Shown in pieces: positions 16,879-25,942 of a stretch of DNA of 64,000 bases. The translations under genes were made by a program, and so were the position numbers. The DNA is from Calothrix sp. C42_A2020_038. GTDB lineage: Bacteria > Cyanobacteriota > Cyanobacteriia > Cyanobacteriales > Nostocaceae. The notes beneath the pieces were generated by a model. The model did not search any database. It was not told the origin of the DNA and worked only from the letters and a program-made list of their open reading frames with translations. The stretch's first letter is position 1. Each line of letters opens with the position of its first letter. The DNA lies in the NCBI GenBank assembly GCA_015272395.1, contig JACYLQ010000027.1:124001-188000 (forward strand). The letters are read 5' to 3'.

Positions 16879-17244
16879 TTAACCAGGTTGACCTTTCTCC
16901 AACGCTTTCTTTACAAGGTCATCGTCAACAGTTGTGACAACATCATTGCCCGATATTTCATTAGCCATGCTTAGATAATTTTCAGGGTTTCCTGTTGCAG
17001 GCGCCTCAACTTTTCTCTCTTCAGGTTCTGGCATTTTATATTTAGGTGCAACTGCTGCTTCGGCAGCTTTTTTACCTTCTTCTGTATTATCTAATGGGCT
17101 GACGCTCATTTCCTTTGCTCTTTCGTAGTCAGCGTCAAAATCAACTTGAGGCGCTTTTTCTACACCTTCAGCAACGTTATCTGCAAGTAACTGAGCATCG
17201 TGGGTTGTTACTTCATTTGGGTTCACTTTTACTTCATCTGCCAT
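16879..17244 (-). CDS. Small acidic conserved protein of unknown function
   Basis: 121 residues from the ATG at 17244; an upstream in-frame start at 17271 would add MRKFLLSKV, but MADEVKVNPNEV looks like the natural N-terminus. The protein is very acidic and rich in Ala, Asp, Glu, Lys and Val, with no hydrophobic core, TM segment or signal peptide, suggesting an intrinsically disordered or flexible protein. Motif-like pieces are DFDADYERAKEM, APKYKMPEPEERK and NEISGNDVVTTVDDDLVKKALEKG. The latter part looks helical. I do not recognise a family with known function. It converges on the HAD gene. Confidence 0.65.
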   Translation of the reverse strand: MADEVKVNPNEVTTHDAQLLADNVAEGVEKAPQVDFDADYERAKEMSVSPLDNTEEGKKAAEAAVAPKYKMPEPEERKVEAPATGNPENYLSMANEISGNDVVTTVDDDLVKKALEKGQPG

Positions 17245-17623
17245 AACTTTACTCAAAAGAAATTTACGCATTTGTTTCTATGAGGTCATCTTACCAACAT
17301 CAAATTACTTCAAGCTGATACCTGCTGATAGATTCTGACAGGTTTTTACCTCTATAAAAAGATAGATAAATGCAAACAGGAATCCAAATTTCTTGAATTA
17401 ATTAGGGTTGTGGGTTCACCTCTACACAAAGATAGATAAAAAAAATAACCTCTCGAAATTACTCTCACTATTAGTAGTAGTTCATAATCTTGCTTATTTG
17501 TTAATCCTGATTAGAGCGAGTAGTAATTTAAACATCAGGAACTTTAACAATGGCTACCAGTTTTAATTGCCAAACTAGGTTGGTTTTATCTAGTTTATAA
17601 AGAAACTCCTAACTCCTAACTTT
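17245..17623. other. Intergenic region, no gene seen
   Basis: About 380 bases, with a short direct repeat ACAAAGATAGATAAA/TAAAAAGATAGATAAA at 17353-17368 and 17425-17440. The heptamer AACTCCT is repeated close to 17605-17623, ending at the exporter ATPase stop. No RNA gene recognised. Confidence 0.5.
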
Positions 17624-18436
17624 TTACATTGCCGCAACTTGACTCAAATCAGCAGGAGTCAAATCTGAGTGAATTACTTGTCCATCACGGAACCAGACGA
17701 TACGATTAGTTTGGCGCGCGACTTCTGGTTCGTGTGTCACCATTACAACGGTAATTCCACTATCATTAAGTTCTGTAAATATATCTAGTACTTCTTGAGT
17801 AGTACGCGAATCCAAGGCGCCTGTAGGTTCGTCCGCGAGAAGTACTACTGGACGATTGACAATTGCACGGGCAATTGCAACTCGTTGTTGTTGTCCCCCA
17901 GATAATTGATTGGGTTTATTGTGCAAACGTTTTTCTAGTCCGACTCGAATCAATGCTTCGGTTGCTCTTTCTTTGCGTTCAGAATTAGGAACACCTGCAT
18001 ATACCATCGGCAACATCACATTTTCTAAAGCTGTTAGCTGCTGCAACAGGTGAAACTGTTGGAAAACAAAGCCTAATTTTTGATTACGAGTGTGGGCAAG
18101 TTCACTATCTCCAATGAGGGCGACATCAACATTATCTAAATAATAGTGCCCAGAGCTAGGTCGGTCCAAGCAGCCGATAATATTCATGGCTGTGGATTTT
18201 CCTGAACCGGATGGCCCCATAATCGAGCAATACTCACCTTCTTCAATTGTGAGGTTAACGTCATTTAGCGCGTGAACTTCTGTTTCGCCGATGCCGTAAA
18301 CTTTAAAGATATGTTCTAGACGAATAATCGTTTTTTTATAGTTATGAGTTAAGAGTGACGAGTTAGGAGTTGAGAGTGATGAATTAATATTAGTTAAGTT
18401 TTGATATTCTGCATTATTAATTGGTTGTTCTTTCAT
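17624..18436 (-). CDS. ABC exporter ATP-binding protein (MacB/LolD-like)
   Basis: 270 residues from the ATG at 18436, preferred over 18454 because AGGAT sits 7 bases before it. Motifs: Walker [11 protein letters not shown]-loop [10 protein letters not shown], signature [14 protein letters not shown], Walker [14 protein letters not shown] and H-loop MVTHEPE. These and the spacing are typical of the LolD/MacB ATPases. The first 40 residues are odd: the stretch [17 protein letters not shown] is encoded by copies of the AACTC/GAGTTAGG heptamer (18340-18382), so a repeat tract seems to be translated at the N-terminus. The conserved core begins with [11 protein letters not shown]. It forms an exporter with the two upstream genes. 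Confidence 0.9.
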   Translation of the reverse strand: MKEQPINNAEYQNLTNINSSLSTPNSSLLTHNYKKTIIRLEHIFKVYGIGETEVHALNDVNLTIEEGEYCSIMGPSGSGKSTAMNIIGCLDRPSSGHYYLDNVDVALIGDSELAHTRNQKLGFVFQQFHLLQQLTALENVMLPMVYAGVPNSERKERATEALIRVGLEKRLHNKPNQLSGGQQQRVAIARAIVNRPVVLLADEPTGALDSRTTQEVLDIFTELNDSGITVVMVTHEPEVARQTNRIVWFRDGQVIHSDLTPADLSQVAAM

Positions 18437-18563
18437 ATTTTTTATCCTATACAAATATATCTAATTTCATACTTCTAATTCAATAAACGCGACATCATTC
18501 GGCATCTCCTAACTCTGTAAAGACGCAATTAATTGCGTCTCTACTCTGCGCCGACTAACTCAG

Positions 18564-19781
18564 TTAAGCGCTTCTCAATGCGACAATTGGGTCAAGTTGT
18601 GCTGCACGACGCGCGGGGAATACACCGAAGAATAAACCGATTGCACCAGAGACGCCAACAGCAAAAGTAATTGCAACTGGAGATATTGCAGCATCTAAAG
18701 GAGTTAAGGCGCCGACTAATATGATTCCTGAAACACCTATCGCAGTACCAATTAAACCTCCTGCTGCTGAGACTATTACTGCTTCAATCATGAATTGCAG
18801 CAAAATATCGCGTTGAGTGGCGCCGATAGCTTTTCGTAAGCCTATTTCCTGAGTACGTTCAGTGACAGAAACAAGCATAATATTCATAATGCCGATACCA
18901 CCGACAAACAGTGAAATTGCCGCAATCGCAGCCAGCATAATTGTTAAGGCGCCTGTAATTTGACCGATAGTTTGCAATGCGTCTTTTTGGGTACGGATAG
19001 TAAAGTCGTCTTCGTTAGTAATTTTGTGGCGTAAACGTAGTAAGTTTGTAATTTGGAATACTGCTGCATCTACGCTTTGACCGTCACGAGCGGAAGCGAC
19101 TATATAATCCAAAGCGATACCATATGGTGAGTTACGACCAATTAAACGATTGGCAGAAGTTGTAAGTGGTACTAGTACTGCACTATCGTAATCAGCACCA
19201 ACAGAAGAACCTTTTTCATTCAGTACACCGATAACTTCAAATCGAGAATTCTTGATACGTACTTGTTGTCCAACTGGGTTAGCTGAACCAAACAGTTTAG
19301 TCGCAAATTTACCACCCAAAACTACAACTTGATTATTGCGTTTCATATCGATGTCGCTAAAAAAGCGACCTTTTGCAGTTATAAAATCGCGTACCTGTAA
19401 AAAAGTTGGTGTTGTGCCAATCACATTGACATCGGCGTTACGACTACCAAAAGTTACTCTTTGTCTACGGTTTAATTCGGGCGCCACTCCCACTACTGTG
19501 GGAACTTGAGCAGCAATTGCTTCGGCATCTGCTAAAACCAAATTTTTGGGAACTTCAAACGAAATTCGCTGCGTTTGCTCATTCCCAGGAAGTACAAACA
19601 AAACATTTGGTCCGAGCGATTCCAACTGCTTGGCAACAAACTTTTGACCAGCTTCGCCAATACCAATCATCGCAATTACCGAAGCATTGCCAATCACAAT
19701 TCCAAGCATCGTCAGCGCACTGCGTAACCGATTCGAGAGCAGGGTTTTCCCCGCCATTTTCATACTTTCGAGAATATTCAT
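18564..19781 (-). CDS. ABC exporter permease, MacB/FtsX family
   Basis: A 405-residue permease with a first TM segment near the N-terminus (LRSALTMLGIVIGNASVIAMIGIG), a large periplasmic MacB-type domain (about 50-280) and three C-terminal TMs that form the FtsX core (ALTIMLAAIAAISLFVGGIGIMNIMLVSV; EAVIVSAAGGLIGTAIGVSGIILVGAL; PVAITFAVGVSGAIGLFFGVFPARRAAQLDP). ERTQEIGLRKAIGAT is the family signature that contacts the ATPase. Unlike E. coli MacB it is not fused to an ATPase; a separate ATPase gene follows after 127 bases. Substrate unknown. It pairs with the adaptor gene upstream (20012-21487). Confidence 0.9.
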   Translation of the reverse strand: MNILESMKMAGKTLLSNRLRSALTMLGIVIGNASVIAMIGIGEAGQKFVAKQLESLGPNVLFVLPGNEQTQRISFEVPKNLVLADAEAIAAQVPTVVGVAPELNRRQRVTFGSRNADVNVIGTTPTFLQVRDFITAKGRFFSDIDMKRNNQVVVLGGKFATKLFGSANPVGQQVRIKNSRFEVIGVLNEKGSSVGADYDSAVLVPLTTSANRLIGRNSPYGIALDYIVASARDGQSVDAAVFQITNLLRLRHKITNEDDFTIRTQKDALQTIGQITGALTIMLAAIAAISLFVGGIGIMNIMLVSVTERTQEIGLRKAIGATQRDILLQFMIEAVIVSAAGGLIGTAIGVSGIILVGALTPLDAAISPVAITFAVGVSGAIGLFFGVFPARRAAQLDPIVALRSA

Positions 19782-19792
19782 AACAATAGTTA

Positions 19793-19832
19793 AAAGTTAG
19801 AAGTTAGGAGTTAGGAGTTAGGAGTTAGGAGC
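19793..19832. repeat. Tandem heptamer repeat
   Basis: AGTTAGGAGTTAGGAGTTAG-type heptamers repeat at least four times between the permease and adaptor genes. The same repeat family is found at other intergenic sites in the window. Confidence 0.85.
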
Positions 19833-19875
19833 TTGGATACTATTCTTCAGTGGTTAATGTCATTAAATTTGGGGT

Positions 19876-19968
19876 GTTAGTTTGCAACGGATGTAACGAA
19901 CAAGTTATTTATTACAAACAAGATCTGGTTATTTAAAATCAATTATCCGTTATGTCCGTTGCCAATCT
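19876..19968. repeat. Inverted repeat of the GCAACGGAT/ATCCGTTGC family
   Basis: GCAACGGATGTAACG (about 19882) and a near inverted copy CCGTTATGTCCGTTGC (about 19950-19965) enclose 70 bases of AT-rich sequence. These ends match those of the element at 3261-3511. Confidence 0.55.
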
Positions 19969-20011
19969 TTCTACCCCCAAACTTTTGAAATAGACTATTA
20001 TTGCCCAGTCC

Positions 20012-21487
20012 CTATTGTTGATTTTGTCTTTCCCTTTGTTTTTGGATTTGATATTCTTTAGGCGGGTTTAAGAAAATTCGCTCGCCTTGCTTAACTCCTT
20101 CAATGATTTGGGTTTGGTCTTTGATTTGAGAACCGATGGTGACAGCACGGAATTGTGGTTGATTTTTGGCATCGGGCACCAATACACCTGTGTTCCCTTT
20201 TTCTGTGACAATTGCTACAGTTGGTACCATCAAAGCATTCGGAACTTCATCTCCTAAGAACGTTAAGTCAACATTTAGACCAGAACGTAACTTATCTACA
20301 CCTGTATCTATTTGCACTCTGATTTGAAATAACGTTACACCTTCTTCTTTGACAGCTTCGGGTGCAACTAAGCGAACACGTCCTTTAAATACTTGGTCGG
20401 GATAAGCATCACTAGTAATTTCTACTTTCTGCCCAGTTCTAATTCTACCGATGTCGGCTTCGGGAACATTTGCCAATATTTCTAAACCCCGTACTAAAGC
20501 AACTATCGAACTTGATGTTGCTGAAGCACTTGTACTAGCAGATGTTGTCGGCGCCACATAAGCTCCGATGTTGGCGTATTTCTGTGTGATAATGCCAGAA
20601 AATGGCGCCCGGATAATTGAATCTTCTAAGTTAACTAGTTCAGCTTGGAGTCTGGCTTGAGCTTCGGCAACTGTGGCTTGACGTTGAGCAATTTCTGTAG
20701 GACGGGAACCGCTTTCAGATAACTGTAGTGCTGCGCGCGCTTCTGCAACTGCCGCTTGCCGTTGGGTTATCTCTTCTGCACGACTACCACTTTGCAGTAA
20801 AGATAAACGTTTTTGGGCTTCGCGTAAACTTGCTTGGGCAGCATTATCATCGCTGACAGCTTGATCTAACAACTGCCGCTTTTCGGCGCCTTGGTCAACA
20901 AGATAACGATAGCGTCGCACTTGTTCAGTTGTATAATTTGCTTTTGCTTGTGCTGCATCAACTTGCGCTTGTGCTTGGGCAATTTCTTGAGGACGGTTTC
21001 CAGCGCGACTTTGCGCTAACTGTGCTTCAGCTTGTGCTAACCTTGCTCGTGCTTGAGCTATTTCCTGCGGACGACTACCCTCACGTGCTTGGTCGAGTTG
21101 TGCTTTTGCAGCAGCAAGGTTTGCCCGCGCTTGTTGAACACGTGCTTGAATGTCGGCACTATTCATTTTGGCTATAATTTGCCCTTGTTGTACCTTGTCA
21201 CCTTGCTCTACAAATAGCTCTGCGAGAATACCACCATTTTTCGGGCTAATATTCACACTTTGAACTGGGCTAACCCGACCACTGGCTGTGATACGCAGGG
21301 TGACATTTTTTGCTTCTACGGGAACCGTAAGTTGGGTGATATCTTCGTTTCGTGCGCGTTGACTTACAAATGTATTAGTAGCAACAGTACCAGCAACAAA
21401 AACACCAGCTGCCATTATTCCCAGCACCCAACGGGATGGAGGCTTTATTTTTTTACCAATAACAGGAACTTGAATTTGCGTAGCCAT
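20012..21487 (-). CDS. Periplasmic adaptor (MacA/HlyD-like membrane fusion protein)
   Basis: A 491-residue membrane fusion protein of a tripartite exporter. A TM anchor is at about 20-40 (WVLGIMAAGVFVAGTVATNTFV). The barrel-sandwich hybrid lies around VTLRITASGRVSPVQSVNISPK. A long alpha-hairpin follows with at least four near-identical GSRPQEIAQA/GNRPQEIAQA-type repeats, which are Ala/Gln-rich and strongly coiled-coil. It is longer than classical MacA. The C-terminal part has PFSGIITQKYANIGAYV and the membrane-proximal domain. Order (adaptor, permease, ATPase) is like devBCA but the permease is MacB-like. It should link the permease to an outer-membrane TolC-type channel. Confidence 0.9.
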   Translation of the reverse strand: MATQIQVPVIGKKIKPPSRWVLGIMAAGVFVAGTVATNTFVSQRARNEDITQLTVPVEAKNVTLRITASGRVSPVQSVNISPKNGGILAELFVEQGDKVQQGQIIAKMNSADIQARVQQARANLAAAKAQLDQAREGSRPQEIAQARARLAQAEAQLAQSRAGNRPQEIAQAQAQVDAAQAKANYTTEQVRRYRYLVDQGAEKRQLLDQAVSDDNAAQASLREAQKRLSLLQSGSRAEEITQRQAAVAEARAALQLSESGSRPTEIAQRQATVAEAQARLQAELVNLEDSIIRAPFSGIITQKYANIGAYVAPTTSASTSASATSSSIVALVRGLEILANVPEADIGRIRTGQKVEITSDAYPDQVFKGRVRLVAPEAVKEEGVTLFQIRVQIDTGVDKLRSGLNVDLTFLGDEVPNALMVPTVAIVTEKGNTGVLVPDAKNQPQFRAVTIGSQIKDQTQIIEGVKQGERIFLNPPKEYQIQKQRERQNQQ

Positions 21488-21774
21488 AGAAATATGTATG
21501 TGTATTTAATGGTTAACGGAAGCATGTTTCTGATTGCAGGTTATTCAGTCAACCACTAATTGCCTGCTAAATTCCGGTAATCAAATTTGAATTTGTAAAA
21601 TTTACTTAACATGATTTTATAATAACCACTTATGTAACTACTTACTTCACCTAAGCGGGTGAGTTGAAATCAGAACTGTGAGTAAATACTTTGTCACTCT
21701 AAACACTTGTACTTATTGAGTAACAAAGTAATAATTAATCAGTCGTCATCTTGTTCTGAAACAGGTATAAAATT

Positions 21775-22950
21775 ATGGAGTACAACTTTAAGGAATTAGC
21801 ACAACTCTACAAAAACGCTCTCCTCAATGATGTACTGCCTTTTTGGGAAAAATATTCTGTTGATTGGGAAAAGGGTGGCTACTTTACCTGTTTGGATAGA
21901 AAAGGTAAAGTTTACGATACTGACAAATTTATCTGGCTGCAAAACCGTCAAGTCTGGACATTCTCAATGCTGTGTAACCAGCTGGAAAAACGTGAAAACT
22001 GGCTAGGGGTTGCTGATAATGGCGCCAAGTTTTTAGCTGAATACGGACGTGATCAAGACGGGAATTGGTATTTTGCAATCAACCGTGAAGGTCAACCGCT
22101 TGTACAACCTTATAATATATTCTCCGATTGCTTTGCCGCGATGGCTTTTAGTAAATATGCTCTAGCTTCAGGTCAAGAGTGGGCAAAAGATGTAGCGATG
22201 CAAGCTTACGGTAATGTGCTACGTCGTAAGGATAATCCCAAAGGTCAATATACTAAAGCATATCCGGGTACCCGTCCGATGAAATCACTCGCAGTACCAA
22301 TGATTTTAGCTAATTTGACTCTTGAAATGGAGTGGTTGTTACCGAGTCAAACCCTCGAAGAGGTTCTCTCGGTAACTGTTCAAGAAGTCATGGGTGACTT
22401 TCTCGACCAAGAACGAGGATTAATGTTTGAAAATGTTACACCTCAAGGCGCCCATGTTAATTGTTTCGATGGTCGAGTTATCAACCCAGGTCACGGTATC
22501 GAAGCCATGTGGTTTATCATGGATATTGCTCACCGTCAAAACGATATAAAAACTATCAACCAAGCTGTTGATGTGGTACTAAATATCCTTAACTTCGCTT
22601 GGGATAAAGAATACGGTGGCTTGTACTACTTCATGGATGCAAATGGGCACCCACCCCAACAACTCGAATGGGATCAAAAACTTTGGTGGGTACATTTGGA
22701 AACTTTGGTCGCACTCGCTATGGGTTATCGCTTGACAAGGCGCCAACTCTGTTGGGAATGGTACAAAAAGGTGCATGAATATTCGTGGTTACACTTCGCT
22801 GACCCAGAAAATGGTGAATGGTTTGGTTATCTCAACCGACGTGGAGAAGTTTTATTAAACCTTAAAGGTGGTAAATGGAAAGGATGTTTCCACGTACCGC
22901 GCGCAATGTACTTGTGCTGGCAACAATTTCAAAGTTTGGAACAAGCCTAA
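21775..22950 (+). CDS. N-acylglucosamine 2-epimerase (AGE)
   Basis: A 391-residue AGE-family (alpha/alpha-barrel) epimerase that interconverts N-acetylglucosamine and N-acetylmannosamine. It is nearly the same length as the characterised Anabaena AGE and shares long conserved stretches as I recall them: [59 protein letters not shown] and the C-terminal [20 protein letters not shown]. His in GHGIEAMWF and a later His (WWVHLE) are the catalytic candidates in the family. A kinase of the NahK type lies 3 kb downstream, suggesting amino-sugar metabolism. No ribosome-binding site of standard strength is seen before the ATG. Cytoplasmic. Confidence 0.95.
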   Translation: MEYNFKELAQLYKNALLNDVLPFWEKYSVDWEKGGYFTCLDRKGKVYDTDKFIWLQNRQVWTFSMLCNQLEKRENWLGVADNGAKFLAEYGRDQDGNWYFAINREGQPLVQPYNIFSDCFAAMAFSKYALASGQEWAKDVAMQAYGNVLRRKDNPKGQYTKAYPGTRPMKSLAVPMILANLTLEMEWLLPSQTLEEVLSVTVQEVMGDFLDQERGLMFENVTPQGAHVNCFDGRVINPGHGIEAMWFIMDIAHRQNDIKTINQAVDVVLNILNFAWDKEYGGLYYFMDANGHPPQQLEWDQKLWWVHLETLVALAMGYRLTRRQLCWEWYKKVHEYSWLHFADPENGEWFGYLNRRGEVLLNLKGGKWKGCFHVPRAMYLCWQQFQSLEQA

Positions 22951-23325
22951 TATTAATTGTAGTGTGCAACAGGCTTTCTATAAAATTAATTCTTTGAAGA
23001 ATCTAAACCCTTTCCTAGTAGGGAAGGGTAACAAGAAAATGCGGGTTTCAAAGCCTCTTCTCGACACGAAGAGAGGTTTACTAAAGAAGTCTAATGTATA
23101 TTTTTAGACTTTTCAAACATTATCCTAGAGCAAATTTCTACACAAAAATTATCATTTATAGCTTTAATTATATCTGGATATAGGGGCACAATATGTATGT
23201 CATTCCCCAATAAATATCTAAATAAATATAGACTCAACCTTCAAATATTCAGAGTTATCACGGTTATTATTTATCAGAGTATTAGCCATGATCAGACTGT
23301 ATAGCATTGACCTAGTTTGTTTTAT
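22951..23325. other. Intergenic region with hairpin repeats
   Basis: Two hairpins, CCCTTTCC/GGGAAGGG (about 23008-23028) and CCTCTTCTCGACACGAAGAGAGG (about 23054-23076), precede the motif AGACTTTTCAAACAT near 23105. That last motif recurs at 33826 and 35974, so this is an interspersed repeat. No RNA gene recognised. Confidence 0.55.
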
Positions 23326-25716
23326 ATGGATAGTTTGAGTCTTGATGAATTGGAACAAAAAAATAACGAGCTTCGCAATTCGCTTCACATCAGGTTGCAA
23401 AATTCAGAGACTAGTTTGAGTAATATAAATATAATTCGTGAAACACAATCACAATTAAAAAAATTAAAAATTAGTGTTGAACGTGAACTGAAAATTTTTG
23501 AGGCAGATTTGAACGAAGCCAAAGCCAAGTATAAACTTCAAGCTAATGATATTAACACAATAGTCAACCCGATTTTTCAATCTATAATTCAAATAGAAAC
23601 AAAACCAATTATTGAGTTTTCACACATAGGTCATAAATATTTAAAGCAAGAAATTTTTGATGAGCGAGAAGTTACGAAAATCCATGAAAAATGGCTCAAG
23701 TTATTTGAATCAATTGAAACCAATATCAGTCGAAGTCAATCCTTGATGAAAATAGCTAAAAGTTATAATTCATATACGAAAGATAAAGACAATTCTAAGC
23801 AGGGTTACTTTCATAGTTTTTCAATTTCACCTGCAATAATGTCAAACTTATCGATGAGATTTCGAGTTAATTTTCAATTAAAAGCTAAAAATCAAAAGAA
23901 ATTATTTTTGAAAGAGGCAAAAAAAATTAAAGTTGATTTTGAAAAATTAAATATCTTGTTAAAGTTATTAGAAAAACATCTACCTCATTTTAGTAATGAA
24001 ACATCTAATTTTGATTTTGCACTTTTAAAGACTTTACTTGAAATTTTTGGTTCATCACTTACAGATATCAATTTAAATAATTCTCATGAATTTGTCTTAA
24101 TCATTAATCAAAAGAAATTTTTGTTAATTGATGTTATTAATCAATGTCACGAATATAGATTTTTAATACAAAAAAGTATGCCGAACATTAAAGCATATAA
24201 ACAATTAATTAATTCGATTGTTAATTATAAAAATTTTTTCAACAAAATTGATTATGGAGTGGACTTGAAGGATATCTCATACAAGATTACTGAGTTGAGC
24301 AAAAAAGTAAGCTTGAAGCTGGAATTAGATGACTTTCAAGTAACGCATCAAGATTTAGATAAAACCTATGAATCAATCAAACAATTAAGTCCTATTTACA
24401 CCCAAATTAACCACATAGTTAACATTACTAATGAACAAAATGCTTATTTTTTTAATGTTGATAGTGTTAAAGCTATAATTCATCTTTTTGGACACTATAT
24501 TCGAGGATTAGGTATAGGGGAAGATGGTAATTCTGTGATTTACTTTTACAAGAAGCACAATTATACAACAGCAAAAACATTTATTGATGAATTAACGGCA
24601 TTTAGAAATAAAATACATAAGAATACACCCATTGATGATTCACTGCATTTTATCAGATTTAGCCGACAATGTATTGAGTCAAAAAGTTTATCAGAAAAAC
24701 TCAAAATAAATTCTTTTAAAGAGCAAACACGAAATCTTTCAACGCTCAAAAATTATATTAATAATTTATACTCTCAAGTTACAGTTCCAGACATTGAATC
24801 CTTCGACTTATTTCTAACTAAAAAGAACTGTCAAATTATGAAAAATCTTAAACAAGAGTTCTTGCCAATTGCACAAACCCTAAATGATTTGTTCAACACC
24901 ACAGAAACTGGCAAAATTTGTGATATTCAATCTGTAACTATAGAAAACTTAATACTACTTTTTGGTAGGATGGATACAATCTTATATAATCATCCAGATA
25001 GAGGATTATCAATAGTATGGAAGTACAGTTACATCGGAAATTTTAGCAATATTATGAAAGCACGCGACGAGATTATTTCAAAAAACGAGGTTATAATTAA
25101 AAAATTAGAAGAGCGTATACAAAGAGCAGAACAAAGTTTAGCAAATCCAGCTTTTATTCAAAAATGCATTTTAAAGCAAGCTGGGCAAATATTGTATAAA
25201 AGTATTGTTTTTACTATATTTTGCTCAGGTTTAGGCGCCTCGGCTTTACTCTTATCAGCTCTAACTTCTGGTTATGTGGAGAGTCAATCAAAACATATAG
25301 CTTTAATTACTGCTTCTACATCTCAAGCACGAAGTCTTGATGAGCTTAGAAACGCGCGTGATCAAATTCATAAATCGATTGCATCAATTAAAGCAATACC
25401 CTATGTCTCTGAAATTACTGCCTCTGATGTACAAAAACGGATAGAAAAACATAATACCAATCTTAAACCACTATATGCAAAAATTGAAAAAGAACAAGAG
25501 GCGCTTGCTTGGTTAACACATGCAAAAGAATTAGCAGCAGAAGCAATTGCAAAGTATCAAAAATCGCCAAACGATAACAATGTATTGTCTAAAGCAGATG
25601 ATCAGCTATACGAAGCAATATCTATATTACAAAATCATATTCCAAAAGATTCCTATGTTGCAGGTGAAGCTGAAGTATTGAATAAACAATATACTGAGTA
25701 TTGGAAGAATTATTAA
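23326..25716 (+). CDS. Large AT-rich coiled-coil protein with one transmembrane segment
   Basis: 796 residues from the ATG at 23326 (an upstream TTG at 23317 adds three residues). The gene is clearly more AT-rich than its neighbours and Lys/Asn/Ile-rich. I recognise no domain in the N-terminal 620 residues: residues 1-70 form a helical coiled coil, then helix-rich segments without known motifs, and a second coiled coil at about 590-610 (KKLEERIQRAEQSL). One TM segment lies at about 627-650 (CSGLGASALLLSALTSGYV). After it comes a helical tail (ARSLDELRNARDQIHKSI; AKELAAEAIAKYQ) that resembles tandem helical modules common in cyanobacterial membrane proteins. Its origin may be horizontal transfer or fast evolution. 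It sits between the epimerase and sugar-kinase genes. No Shine-Dalgarno site is obvious. Confidence 0.75.
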   Translation: MDSLSLDELEQKNNELRNSLHIRLQNSETSLSNINIIRETQSQLKKLKISVERELKIFEADLNEAKAKYKLQANDINTIVNPIFQSIIQIETKPIIEFSHIGHKYLKQEIFDEREVTKIHEKWLKLFESIETNISRSQSLMKIAKSYNSYTKDKDNSKQGYFHSFSISPAIMSNLSMRFRVNFQLKAKNQKKLFLKEAKKIKVDFEKLNILLKLLEKHLPHFSNETSNFDFALLKTLLEIFGSSLTDINLNNSHEFVLIINQKKFLLIDVINQCHEYRFLIQKSMPNIKAYKQLINSIVNYKNFFNKIDYGVDLKDISYKITELSKKVSLKLELDDFQVTHQDLDKTYESIKQLSPIYTQINHIVNITNEQNAYFFNVDSVKAIIHLFGHYIRGLGIGEDGNSVIYFYKKHNYTTAKTFIDELTAFRNKIHKNTPIDDSLHFIRFSRQCIESKSLSEKLKINSFKEQTRNLSTLKNYINNLYSQVTVPDIESFDLFLTKKNCQIMKNLKQEFLPIAQTLNDLFNTTETGKICDIQSVTIENLILLFGRMDTILYNHPDRGLSIVWKYSYIGNFSNIMKARDEIISKNEVIIKKLEERIQRAEQSLANPAFIQKCILKQAGQILYKSIVFTIFCSGLGASALLLSALTSGYVESQSKHIALITASTSQARSLDELRNARDQIHKSIASIKAIPYVSEITASDVQKRIEKHNTNLKPLYAKIEKEQEALAWLTHAKELAAEAIAKYQKSPNDNNVLSKADDQLYEAISILQNHIPKDSYVAGEAEVLNKQYTEYWKNY

Positions 25717-25787
25717 GCTGCTCTCTTTACCTTTCTACAAAGCTTGCATCACTTTTATACAAACTTGTATGCAGCATTTGCGCTACT

Positions 25788-25889
25788 ATATAGCAATCCT
25801 AAATCATTTTTGCAAAAAATCGCGTTATCAGGCTGTAAGGTGGGCAATACCGACCATACAAATTTATCTTCTATTTAGGATTGCTATAT
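25788..25889. mobile_element. MITE-like element with perfect 17-bp ends
   Basis: ATATAGCAATCCTAAAT (25788-25804) and its exact reverse complement ATTTAGGATTGCTATAT (25873-25889) bound 68 bases with no coding content. The inner GGTGGGCAATACCGACC motif is repeated almost exactly near 36088-36103 (GCGTGGGCAATACCGACC). A classic non-autonomous MITE structure. Confidence 0.8.
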
Positions 25890-25942
25890 CTCAATTACTC
25901 TCTCCTCACAATTACTAGGGTAGTCGCGCGTAATATATAAGT

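Noticed and set aside
17624-21487. devBCA heterocyst glycolipid exporter
   Set aside because: Gene order is the same, but the permease has a MacB-type N-terminus and large periplasmic domain; DevC has a different first segment. A general MacAB-type exporter fits better.
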